From Pelecanus crispus (taxonomy: Eukaryota > Chordata > Aves > Pelecaniformes > Pelecanidae), in assembly GCF_030463565.1 (NCBI RefSeq), contig NC_134655.1:1686372-1750371 (forward strand): a DNA stretch of 64,000 nucleotides, in the 5' to 3' direction. Below are positions 1 to 10,480 of this stretch, in pieces; position 1 is the stretch's first letter; each line of letters opens with the position of its first letter. The notes under the pieces are model-generated. The model made no database searches. It was not told the origin of the DNA and saw nothing but the letters and a program-made list of their open reading frames with translations. Position numbers and translations under genes: made by a program.

Positions 1-3000
1 CCGTTTCATCCTACACCTTGTCTGCTTCCAGCAGCGCTCGCGTGCGCACCCGCACACACACGGGGAAGTCTGTGGGTTTGGGGGATTAAGAAAAATAAAA
101 TAACAAACATGGGGGGTGAGATCCTCCAAATTTCCCAGTCTTCGGCTCACCGGTAACACCAGTTTCATCCAAAGCCTGCTGAGCAGTAGCAAGCTTCCTG
201 CTGACTTTGGACCTGCTCTCACAACAGGATCTGATCTGCAATGAGACCACCACCACCACCCCCCTGACACAGGGCTGCGGCGGGCAGGTGTCCTGCCTGG
301 GGACTGTCCCTGAGGGTCTTCCTGCAAGAGTAGAGGCACAAATTCATCCCTTCTGGGGACTCCAGCTTAATTTCCAGTGGCCCTGCAGACACCTGCCAGA
401 CAGAAAGCTCATCAGACTTGCAAATCTGCAGGCTGGTCCTGAAAGCATCAGGCTTCAGCTGATCCCAAAGCAAAACAGCCTGAAAGGATCCCTCCCTCCT
501 GAGATCCCTCTAGGCAGAGGCCATGCAGGGCTTGGCCACACCAGCTGCCAACCCACCATCTTGACTTGTGCTGAGAGGGACCAAGTGAGCCCATTTCTCC
601 TTGCCCAGCCTTTAACTTGACATCTCTGTGTCGCCAGTCTCTTTCTGCACACCCCCTCGAACCTGCACAGGCTGCTGGCTCCCTTTGAAAATGAATTTTG
701 CACATTTCTACAGAATGCGTGGACATTTTTGAACCCTTCTGCAAAGCCAGAAGGATCCCGGAGGGCAGAACATCCCGGCCACCCAAGGAGGAGTGGAGAA
801 CCGCGTCTTCACGCTGCTCACAAAAGCACATTACATGGACCGAGCAGCTCAGAAAGAGGAAGAAGGGAGTGAGTCACTGAATCCTTGGCAGATCGCACCA
901 GCCTGCTCCACTTCCACGCCTGTTTGCGCAGTTGTAAATGTGGGATCCTGGAAAAGGCCTGAGCTCGACTCCTTGCTCAGCTGGCGGAGCAAAGGACGGG
1001 CGAGATCTGCAGGCAGCACACGACTCCTGCCAGTGGCGTGAATCGTGGCTTGTCTGATGCGTGGCGGTGCAAAGCCTGCGTGGTCCCCTTGCACCGTCAC
1101 GATCCAGCAGAGATAGGCAGGGGAATACCTTCGCATTGCAACACCGCCAGCTCAAAGCCTGTCCTCAAACATGGGCACGGCCTTGAAAACAGGCACTACC
1201 CCACCGAGCTCGTGTCTGTGGTGTCCCCATACCTGGGGCCACGTTCAGCAGCGTGACCTTCTTTCTCCTGAGCATGCTGGGGACAAGGAGGATGCCGGAA
1301 GGGGACACAATATTTTCAGTCTCCTCTGAGCACCCAAGCAGTGACATTAAATTGCAGAAAGATGCCCAGGCTCAGCTACCCCCAGCCACAACAAGCTGTC
1401 GACATCTCATTACAGGCCCAGAGCAAAACTCCAAAGCTACCATCTCCCCTTTCCCTGCGGAAAAGCTGAATTCATTCATTGCATGCAACCCCTGACAGCA
1501 CAAGGAAATTAATCACTCTTTGACAGCTGTGCTGTGGACTTCTACACCTCTACTAATAAATAAGGTGGAGCAGGACTCCTTCCTGGCCCTGAAGCAAACC
1601 ACGTCTGTATGAGCAAGACCCATCACCCTGGTTCCAACTGGGCTGTGCAAGGTGCTGGGCCGCCGGGGAGCAGGAAAGCCCATCCCTGGTCTGCGAGAGA
1701 GCCACCATCTAGTCATCACCCCAGCGCAGCCACATTCGTGACAAGGATGTGGCCAAAGGGGCTCAGACCCACGAGATGCAGGACACAGCACGCAGGGCTC
1801 CGCAGGGACAGAGCAGGATTGAAACAGCTCCTGCATTGTCCAGAAAGCTGGAACGCACCTAAAAACACCTGGCACAGCTTCTCCTGGGATACCAGAAGCA
1901 AAATCCCTGCCTGAATAAAGTCGGAAATACACCACGGCACCTGTGTCCATGCCGTTGAAAGGGTCTGGGAAATTCCGTTCGTGGTACTGAGGATCTGAAG
2001 CGCCAGGAAAAGCTCATGGGGGAGCAGCACCAGACCAATATCATCTAATCTGTTCACACACCTCCCAGATGCTGGAGCTGTTTTCTTCCTACTCAAGCCC
2101 CCCGCCCAGCCCTTGGGCCGGGCAGAGGGGAGGTGTGCCAAGCGCAGGGGTGAGAAACTGCCTGTGGGGTAGGAACGGGGCTTAGATGACGCAAGGGGAG
2201 CTGTTTGCTACCATTTCTCAGCTTGCGGCAGCGTAGCCCACCCAAGGAAAGGGAGGCAATGAAGGACGAGCTGTCTTGGGGCTATCCCCAGCCACAGTCC
2301 CCAGGAGCTTCCTCGTCACCCATGGCAGCCTCTGTCCCCACTGGGTGCTCACCAGCCTCAATACAACTGCCCTTGGGGCTCCTGGCACCGGTAGGCAAGG
2401 GGTTAAACCAGGGGATGGGCTGTGGGGTTTGTCCATCTCTCTTCCCAGCAGCTTCTTTGTGGGGTTCTGACCTCACACTCAACGCTGCTGCAAACCCAAG
2501 TGACCCTCCAACACCAGACCTTCTGAATTCATGGCCAGTAGACCCACTGAGACAGGCGCTGCCTTCCCCGAATCCTCAAGGACCCAGCAGGCAATGGCAG
2601 GGCTGACGCCCCCGATAGCCCCCATTCTCCCCACCCCTTCATTGTAGCAAACCCAACCACGGAGACGAGCACGGGCCACCCCTTCCACCTCACCAGCACC
2701 TTGCGCTCCTCGCAACAGCAGGAAAACCCATGAGGAGCCAGCTCCTGTCCTGCACGTCGGGCAGGGAGCAGGGTAAGTGCCATCTCCTTCCCAGCCATGC
2801 TGGAAATCTTCCTTCTACAAGCATCTCCAGGATCATGGAAACCTGGCTCTGTTCGCACCATCTCACTTTCCTGTCTGCCCAGGGACAGCTCTCACAAGAG
2901 AGCAGGGATCGGGCTTGCACCGAGGACTGCACTTACACCCAAGGGAGACCATGGCATAAAGCCACAGCTGGCTCCAGGAGGCTCACGAGGGCTGGGGTGG

Positions 3001-5300
3001 CCCAGAGGACTTGGCAATGGGGCAGCTCCTCTGCCGCGAGGTCAAGCCCAGCCCAGAAGGATGCAGGCACCCGTCACACGCAGCAGATGATCCCGGGAGG
3101 GTTCCCCAGCCCCAGGTAACAGCAATGTGGCTGGGAGCTGCTTTGGCTCATCAGGGGGTACCTGACAGCCACGCAAAGGGAACGTCTCCTCCTCTTCTGA
3201 AATGCATCCCTGGACATGCCTCGGTTTTGGTTTCACTTATTATGATTTTTTACCTTCCTTCTAGCATCGGCCTCTTGAGGTTTAAAGGGGAAAATTCTGT
3301 TTCTGGCCAACCTGACTCAAATCAGAAAGGAAAAGTGCTTTTCCCTCACCACCCCTTTCCTCTCCTCTTTTCTCTTTCTGTTTGTTTTTTAATTTGGGGC
3401 AGGGCGGCTGGAAAGGCAGAGAGAGGAGAAAAACTAATCGTAAACTCCACAAAGGATCTATTTCCACCTGACTCAGATCGAATAAAATTTTTGATGGCAA
3501 ATAGCTCCCACCTTCCACTCTTGTTTGAAAAGCAATTTGTGGAGCGGGGGGGGGGGGGGGGGGACGGGACGGGACGGGACTTTGTAACCAGCAAGATAAA
3601 GAGATTAGCTTCGAGTTTGCTCCTTTCTTTGCCAGAGATCAGGAGAGCTGGAGCAGCGGGAAATGCCCCGTGGGCGAGAGCCGGTGCTGGAGCTCTGACA
3701 GGTCACAGCCTTTTCCATAAGTCTTGTCAAACTGCTCTGATAAACACTCTCCCGGAGCAAAGGGTTTCCCAGATGTGCAGCCATCCAGCTTTTCCACCCT
3801 CCAGCGACGGCAGCTTCTTCAGCATCTCTTCCACAACGACCACAGCCTTTGGCATTTGTTAAGAGGAAGGGGGCCAACACACGGAAAACTCCTCCCCGGG
3901 AGATGTGGGGTCCAGCCCTGGGCTGTCAGGGTTTTGCCACCCATAACGCTTCACCCTGGGTGGGTTTGCAAAGAAGTCCCGACGTGGCTGGTGGGGGCTG
4001 AGCGTAGGACGCACGCAGCACGGGGGAGCTGGCGCTCAGCTCCAGCCCTGCAGCTTTCCAGCCGCCATCCCAGGGACCCTGTTGTCCGTCAAGGGACACG
4101 GGATGGTCTTACGGCGAGGGGATGACGTCTCTGATCGGCCACCCGCAAGGCCCACCCTCGGCTGCCTCCACCCCGCAGCAAACCGGCGGTGGGGTGGCAT
4201 TGCCCCAGGGACCAAACCGGGGTGAGGAACCCCTCTTCCCTTTGAGGGGCAGCAAGGGTGGTGTCGTGGGATGAAGGTGTTTCCAACCACGGGTGGGCTC
4301 GGCATCCCCACGTCCCCCGGGATGGGTGGCACGGGGCTGGCCAAAGCCAGGAGGCTCCGTGCCCGTCCGCCCCCCACGGCCATGGCCGAGGTGTGGGGCG
4401 AGCACCAGCCCCGCTGCCTAATCCCAGCCGGCACCCAGGGTTACGAAGGGGGAGAGAAAGCAAACCTTGCCCTCCCCGCAGAGCAAACAGGGAGCTGCCG
4501 CCCTTTCGCACCGGGCACGGGCCCCAGAGATAACCCACACCTTTCTGAAGAGCCATCACCCGACCCGCCGACTTCAGATAACCCACCCAAACCCGGCGCG
4601 GCGGGGCAGGGGCTCCGGCAGCCCCGGGGTTATGGGGAGAGGCGCCGAGCCGGGACCACCACAGGGGAAGGAGGAGTGGGCTGCGTGGCCCTCTCCCCCC
4701 CATTTTGAACCCTACATCCGCAACCACCGCTCGCGGCCGCCGTGGGTGCCGGATCGCCAGGACATCCCATGGAAATACGGCGATGGAGACGCTGCCTTCA
4801 TCTCACCACCTCCCTCTGAAGGACGGAGCCCCAAAACCGGCCCTTGGGGCACGAGTGCCGCTGGGAGAGGGGAAGCGGGCAGCGCAGACACAGCCCCAAA
4901 CCCCTGCCCCATGCTGAACCGCAGCCACCCACCATGGGGATGCCCTCCCGGGGGTCCCCAGAGGAACGGCAGCCGGGACAAGGGGGTCCCCATGGGGCTG
5001 CCGGGGAGCGTGGGGCCGGAGCCGCCCTCCCGCCCCGATCAAAATGGCGCTGGGGACACGGGGCGCGGGGTTAATCATTAGCCGCTGGCAATGCCGGGCA
5101 CCCCGCGCCTCAGCTCGCCCCATTCCTCCGGAAGCAGGGTGGGGGCAGGCCTGGCTCACCCCCTTTCCCACCAGGAAGAGCGGCTGAAGGCTCTTCGTGG
5201 TGGGACGAGGGGTCCATTGCCCAAAAACACCGGCGAGGAGCCTTGCCCCCTTGCCTGGGATGGGCAGCAGGGCTTGAACGTGCTTCTGCCATGGCCCAGG
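1..5300. other. Intergenic or intronic DNA, no gene recognised
   Basis: I see no recognisable protein domain, RNA gene or transposon here. The open frames present are short, overlap on both strands and carry no known motif. The stretch holds a G-run followed by a (GGGAC)n tract near 3,546-3,580 and two AP-1/NF-E2 heptamers (listed separately). It could be intronic sequence of the minus-strand gene whose first coding exon lies at 5,932-6,096, but no later exon of that gene was recognised. Confidence 0.5.
3313..3475. promoter_or_regulatory. Pair of AP-1/NF-E2 type sites
   Basis: Two exact TGACTCA heptamers stand at 3,313-3,319 and 3,469-3,475, each in the context CCTGACTCA. The DNA between and around them is less G/C-rich than its surroundings. 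TGACTCA is the consensus for Jun/Fos and Maf/NF-E2 factors. Whether this is a working enhancer is inference only. Confidence 0.3.
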
Positions 5301-5303
5301 ACA

Positions 5304-5369
5304 GGGGCGCGCGTGCAAGAGGGGCGCGCGTGCAAGAGGGGCGCGTGTGCAAGAGGGGCGCGCGTGCAG
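5304..5369. repeat. 17-bp CpG-rich tandem repeat, about 4 copies
   Basis: The unit GGGGCGCGCGTGCAAGA is repeated at 5,304, 5,321 and 5,338, with a partial fourth copy from 5,355. The copies are nearly identical; one has GTG in place of GCG. It sits about 0.6 kb from the minus-strand coding exon at 5,932-6,096, on the gene side. Confidence 0.85.
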
Positions 5370-5931
5370 CAACGCCCCAAAGCCGCTTATCCGGGTCTTT
5401 ATCTCCGGCGCACGCGGCGGGGGGGGACGCCGATGGGGAATTTCAAGGAGCATTCCTTCCCCACCGTGGTGGCGGAAAAAATAAATATAATAAAATAAAA
5501 TAGAAAAATAACCTCCCGTTCCCCCACTATCACGCACAGACACAGCGATCCCCTTGCCCACGTCTTTCCCAGTGAGCCGGCAGCGGCGCAGAGCCCCTCG
5601 GCACCCCCTCACCTCGGCACCGGGGGGAGAAGGACCGAGCAAAACCCAGACTCTCCTCCAAGACGGGCAACAGGGCGTTTCGAAGAAAGCCAGGAGGAAA
5701 AAAAAAAAAAAAAATGAAACCCAACACGCCCAAGAGAAAATCCGGCGGAGGGGGAAGCACGAGCGTACAAAGCGACGGAGGTGTTTTAGCAAAGAGCAGA
5801 AAAACAAAGCAGAATTAAGTCAAAAATCCACGCTTGCCTTTGGAGGAGGCATTAGCCGCCTCCGTGCACCTGAGCGGGCGAAGCCGGCCCCTTCCCGCTG
5901 CCCCACGGCACACCGCCGGCCTCCGCCTTAC

Positions 5932-6096
5932 CTGCGCCAGGTCAGGGGGGTTTTCCAGGGGCCGGGCGGGGGGTTTGATGTCCTCAAAGACGGGGGTGTC
6001 TTCGCCGGGTTCCCCCGACATGGTGACGGGCTTCAGCGGCGTAAACGCCGAGGCGTCCTCGGGGAGCGGGGTGCGCAGCACCAGCCCGCTGCTCAT
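5932..6096 (-). CDS. First coding exon of an unidentified minus-strand gene
   Basis: The exon encodes 55 residues from an ATG at 6,096 and ends in phase 0 at a strong splice donor (CGCAG then GTAAGG) at 5,932/5,931. The peptide begins MSSGLVLRTPLPEDASAF and continues with acidic and proline-rich sequence (GEDTPVFEDIKPPARP). It has no signal peptide or known domain. A CpG-rich promoter lies just upstream, which supports a real N-terminal exon. I could not place it in a family and did not find its next exon, so the next exon lies either in unrecognised DNA to the left or outside the window. It is transcribed in the same direction as KLF8 and lies 3' of it. Confidence 0.5.
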
Positions 6097-6154
6097 TCCT
6101 CCCGCGCCCCTTGTGCCCGCTCCCCCGGGGGGAAAACAAATCTTATTTAAAAAT

Positions 6155-7045
6155 AATATTAAAAAAAAAAAAGAAAAAAAAAAAAAGGGGGGGGAGGGAA
6201 AAAAAAAAAAAAGGAAGGGGAGGGGAAAAAAAAAATAAAAAACCTGAAGGCAGAGGCGAGCCGGAGCGAGTTGCTAATCCTGGGAGGCCAGGTGCCGGGT
6301 CGCGGGAAGGCTTTACCTGGGCTGCGGGAGGAGGAACGCCAACCTGGAAGCGGCGGCGAGGCCGCGCCGAGCCAATCAGGCTCCCGCCGACGGCCCCACC
6401 GGCAGCTCCACCGGGCCACCGGCAGATAAAAGGCCACGGGGAACACCGGCACGCCGCGTCGGCTCTCGCCGGGATGGAGGGACTCGGTCCCGCTGGTGCC
6501 ACCCCATCCCCGGACCCCCCGCCGGGGTTGGAGCCCACCTGCGGGGCTGGGGAAGGGCCGAAGCAACCCACAGGAGGGAAACTCTCTCCTATATTGAATC
6601 CCCTGCACCGAAACAAGGGGTTTATTTTAGTTTTTAAAAGCAATGGCTTTTTTTTTTTTTTTTTTTTAAATGAGAAAACGCCGTTTTTCCAACGCATGGT
6701 TGAATTTTGCTCAACAACTGATTTTTGGCGACAAGGAGGTGCCCGCTTGCTCGCACTTCTCATTCCCAGAGGAGAAAAAGGGAAGGATCAAAAATAAATA
6801 GATTAAGTGAAGGGGAAAAGGGATAAACCTTGGGAAAAGAAAACACCACCAAACAACAAAGGAAAAGTTTAAAAGGCGCAGATACGAGGGCACGGTGCTT
6901 TCCAGCTCGGCTCCTACAGAGAAACCAAGCAACTGTGTTTGGGTTTCTCTTTTGGGGTGTGGGGGATGGAGGGGGGAAGGATGGTAAAAAGCCAGAGCAA
7001 CAAGGGAATAAAAATCACCTTTCTGGAGGGGGGGGGGGGGGGGGG
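6155..7045. repeat. Homopolymer-rich stretch
   Basis: Between the island and the viral fossil are purine and pyrimidine tracts: A-rich and G/A-rich runs at about 6,158-6,240, a T-run near 6,649-6,667 and a G-run near 7,027-7,046. These look like slippage-prone simple sequence. Apart from the promoter elements in the island, I see nothing gene-like in this block. Confidence 0.7.
6372..6432 (+). promoter_or_regulatory. CCAAT and TATA-like promoter pair, CpG-rich
   Basis: A CCAAT box (6,372-6,376, in GCCAATCAGG) is followed about 50 bp later by GATAAAAGG (6,425-6,433). Both are arranged for transcription to the right, with an expected start near 6,455. The minus-strand coding exon begins only about 280 bp to the left, so the island may fire in both directions. 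An ATG at 6,474 opens a plus-strand frame, but its product has no recognisable feature. Confidence 0.4.
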
Positions 7046-7689
7046 GAAAAGGCCATTTCTCCTCCAGACACATCCAGCCCCAACTGTCCCCAGCAGCTTT
7101 CCGAGGAGCTGTGAAGGAGGAGCCCGGTCACAGGGTCTTCTGACTCTGGGACCACAAAAATAGGGTGGGTGGGGGGCTAAGGCTGCTGGACCCCGCCCCC
7201 GGCCAAAGGGAAGGGAGCTGGGCTCCTTCAGGGAAGGGGAACGCCTGTTCCCATGGGATTGCTGCCACCCTGGGGGGGCCACGGGGACTTCACACCAGCC
7301 GCACACATGGTGGAGGCCCGCGATCGTTCAAACGACGCCAGGAGCCGTGGCCGACGAGTTTTGGTGTCCCGCAGCTGGCATCCCGCCCCATGCCGCATCC
7401 AAGCCAGGGCCCGAAAAGCATCAGCTGGGGAGGGGCTGAGCATCCCAGGGAGCGGGCTGAGGGGCGATGGCTCCAAAACACCGCTTGGGAAACACCTTCC
7501 CCGAGGGCACCAGGTCTACAGCGTCGGCATAAAACATCCTCCAGCAGAGAGAAAACTTTGCCCTGAGCAGGATGAGGCCCTTAATAAACAGGGGGAAGCA
7601 GTGTGGGATAGGGATCAGCCGGGCTTTAACAACACCTGGCTCCCAGCAGCAGCTGAAGCCCGTCTCGGAAAGCAGGCAGATGATGATCG

Positions 7690-8170
7690 ACATCACACAC
7701 CTCCTCATACAGCCTTGAGGAATGCTCCTGTATGTTATTTCAAATATAAGAACTTTGCGCAGAGTCTATTAACACTAGAGTTAATACCTGATGAAAGTCT
7801 AGCTGCTGAACTTACTCGATATTCAGGTGCAAATTTAGGTATTGGGCTCAGGAGACAATTTCGGTTCTATTTATCTTGCTTAGAATTTGGGGACAGTTGT
7901 GTTATTGAATTTACAATATCCTATGGAACGTGGTATAGGTTAGATAAGGTAGATAGGTTAGATCGGTATAGGTAAGAACTCCTGCTGCATATAGACCACC
8001 GAATGCACCCATTCTTTCATCCTTACCTGAGCACTGCCACAGGCCAAGGAGAAGAAGGTCAAAAACTCCATCTAGATCTCCTAGAAGAAGCAGTCGTTCA
8101 AAGCCTCTGTGCAGAAGCAGCTCTGCATCTCTCAAAAAGCGATCAGCCCGCCTTCCGCATCCTTAAGGAC
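7690..8170 (+). pseudogene. Hepadnavirus core-like region (fossil)
   Basis: The region resembles the second half of the orthohepadnavirus capsid protein. It has an HHTPPHTALR segment (HBV has the similar SPHHTALRQA), then LSCLEFGDSCVIEFTISYGTW (HBV: [21 protein letters not shown]), then [18 protein letters not shown], and finally an arginine/serine-rich tail with RRRRSK and [10 protein letters not shown] blocks. That tail is the nucleic-acid-binding domain of the capsid. The spacing from the TALR segment to the tail fits the short HBV-type core, not the longer duck-virus core. The N-terminal third is not clearly recognisable. Confidence 0.88.
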
Positions 8171-8745
8171 TTTGGAGGACTCCATCACAATCCTGAATCA
8201 AAATGTAGTAAGGGCTGGACGATTCAGAAGGTGGGCCTTACTGCTACCTGCACGCTTATACGTACCAAGCGCAACTTATTGGCCATTATTTTGTGCCATC
8301 AAAAATAAATATGAGGCATCGTTACTTCATCTGGTCATGTGTGCTGACTACCTATGTAATCTTTTTGAGTCTGGTATTGTTTATAGAAAAGGAAGTAATA
8401 AATCCTGGGAGCGCTGGGGAGAACACCGCGCTTTGGAGCGTAGCTACCGCCTATGGATGGGAGGCACAATAGGGCTATTAGCCCTCAATTTCAAACAGCA
8501 AAAAATTGGTATCAACGTCAACAAGGATACCAAGGAAGTATTCCCGAGAGTCCATCTCAGGAATGGGAACAAGACAGGAGATGGTATCTCAGGGATCATG
8601 GGTACCTGATCAATCCCATGAACTTGGACTTGGCCGAGGCAAGGACCCAACTGATGCAAGATGCAGCAAAGATCCTTACCGGACTAAAGGAGAAGGAACC
8701 TCCTCCGGCACTGCCCCTCTGGGGCAGCCACCCCCATCCGTAGGG
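8110..8745 (+). pseudogene. Hepadnavirus polymerase terminal-protein-like region (fossil)
   Basis: A frame overlapping the end of the core region contains LLPARLYVPSATYWPL and, further on, LFESGIVYRKGSNKSW. These correspond to the LIMPARFYPNVTKYLPL and LWKAGILYKRESTRS segments of the HBV polymerase terminal-protein domain, which primes reverse transcription in living hepadnaviruses. The core-polymerase overlap is the family's normal arrangement. The segment runs up to the inserted LTR. Confidence 0.82.
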
Positions 8746-8771
8746 AATTGCCCAGGAACAGGGTGGATGGG

Positions 8772-9350
8772 TGTGCTGGGTTTGCCTGGGCTAGAGTTAA
8801 TTTTCTTCATTACGGGGCCATGGCTTGGCTGTGTGCTGGAAGCAGTGCTGGTAACCCAGGGATGTTTGGTTCCTGCTGAGCAGCGCTGACACCGAGCCAA
8901 GGCCGTGGCTGCCTCTCACCCCACCCCAGCCCCGAGCAGCCCAGGGGGCACAAGGAGCTGGGAGGGGACCCGGCCGGGACAGCTGAGCCCAGCTGCCCAA
9001 GGGAGAGCCCACACCCTATGGGCCATGCTCAGCACACGGAGCTGGGGGAAGGAGGAGGAAGGGGGGGACGTTGGGAGCGATGGCGTTTGGCTGCCCAAGG
9101 CACCGTGACGCGGGATGGAGCCCTGCTCTCCTGGGATGGCTGAGCACCTGCCTGCCCGTGGGAAGGAGGGAATGAATCCTTGGTTTGCTTTGCTTGCGTG
9201 CGCGGCTTTTGCTTTACCTCTTAAACTGTCTTTATCTCAACCCAGGAGTTTCCTCACTTTTACCCTCCCAATTCTCTCCCCCATCCCACTGCCGGGAGCG
9301 AGCGAGCGGCTGGGTGGGCTTTAGTTGCCGGCTGGGGTTAAACCACGACA
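8772..9350 (+). mobile_element. Solo LTR of an avian endogenous retrovirus, inside the hepadnavirus fossil
   Basis: The 579-bp block starts TGTGCTGGGTTTGCC and ends GGGGTTAAACCACGACA. Both ends are typical of abundant avian ERV LTRs and fit the TG...CA terminal rule. No internal retroviral region is present, so this is a solo LTR left by recombination. Hepadnaviral similarity stops at its left end and resumes at its right end, so it entered after the hepadnavirus. I could not see a clear target-site duplication. Confidence 0.85.
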
Positions 9351-10480
9351 ACGCAAATCCTCCAGAATGCTCTGGCCCAAGAAGTGGGGTTGGGGGGGGG
9401 TCTCAAGATTCTTTACAGGCGCTGGATGCGGTAGCATTCCAGAAACCGAAGCAAGAAATGGGAGTTGTAATTCTTCCTCGTTTCTTACAAGCAGCGATCA
9501 ACAGAGCAAACGTGGCACGGGTAAAACAGACACCCCCAAGGAGCTTCCAGCCACAAAACAAATTTGTAAGGCCTCTTGTGACATCCAGGAATGCTTTATC
9601 CTTACCGGCCTCTGGAACAGCATCCCGCAGTACCACAGGGATGTCCTCAGCGGTATCGCACCAGGAGAGAGGGTCTGCACGCGGAGAACCTATGCCTATT
9701 GTAGTAAAACCAGGAACGTCCCCGCGGCTGGTCGTATTAACAGGGTTACCGGGGGCTGCTTTCTTCTGGACAAAAATCCTAGAAACACTACCGAAGCTAG
9801 ATTGGTGGTGGACTTCTCTCAGTTTTCAAGGAAACCCCATAAAGTGTCCTGGCCTAAGTTTGCTTTTTTTGTTAAGTTTTTTTAGCATTGTCCCAGTTAT
9901 TGCCCCGAGGATTGTCCAGGGCATCGTTGGCTGTCTCTGCAGCTTTTGATCATTTCCTTTTAATCCTAATGCTAGTGCCTTTGTTACCCTTGGGGGACCT
10001 GGGTTCCAAGGGTTATACACCTGTGTGTCCCCCTCTACTAGGCGGGGACTGTCCAGAGAATTGCATCTCACATCAGCGCTGCAAGAAAACCCAGAGCTGT
10101 ACAAACAGCAAACCTTGTTGCTGTAACAAAACCAACTCGTGTTGTTGCACCCGGCAATCACGGGCTTCAGGAAGATTCCTACAGGGATTGGCCTTAGCCC
10201 GTTTCTCTTGTCTTTATTATCTACATTACTTGTTCGGTATTACAGGAAGCAATTTGACCATATTTTTATTTTTGCTTACATGGATGATTTGGTGGTGGGG
10301 TGTGAAAACCCTATTCATCTTCATGCAGTGGTCCATCATATTGCTCCTCATTTCTTGTCACTGGGAGTAAGTATAAATAAAGATAAAAGCAAGTTTTCAG
10401 GAAAATATTTGTATTTTCTCAGTTACCAACTGGGAAGTTTTTGGGATTTCACCTAGTGCTCATAAAAGCTATAAATGAAG
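9351..10480 (+). pseudogene. Hepadnavirus reverse-transcriptase-like region (fossil)
   Basis: After the LTR, polymerase similarity resumes. It includes [16 protein letters not shown] and [11 protein letters not shown] (entry to the RT domain), KVSWPKFAF, then GFRKIPTGIGLSPFLL and the catalytic FAYMDD block, followed by LSLGVSINKDKSKF. These are all in HBV order, and the YMDD signature and its flanks match Hepadnaviridae, not retroviruses. Similarity fades shortly after the RT palm, so the thumb and RNase H appear to be missing. The region is broken. Confidence 0.92.
9440..10370 (+). pseudogene. Hepadnavirus surface-antigen-like region overlapping the polymerase (fossil)
   Basis: In a frame different from the polymerase, the DNA encodes a surface-like protein. 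It has a hydrophobic segment ending in [18 protein letters not shown] (duck virus: KILEILRRLDWWWISLS), a second hydrophobic segment followed by GYTPVCPPLL (HBV: GMLPVCPLIP), a cysteine-rich loop (including SKPCCCNKTNSCCCT), and a tryptophan-rich membrane end (LTWMIWWWG). In HBV the equivalent loop is the major antigenic determinant. The region upstream to about 9,440 would correspond to preS. The overlap of S with RT is characteristic of the family. The region is broken. Confidence 0.9.

Noticed and set aside
10139-10456. YMDD-containing frame as a retroviral or LINE reverse transcriptase
   Set aside because: The flanking residues and the overlapping surface-like frame fit Hepadnaviridae, and no retroviral gag, protease or integrase is nearby.
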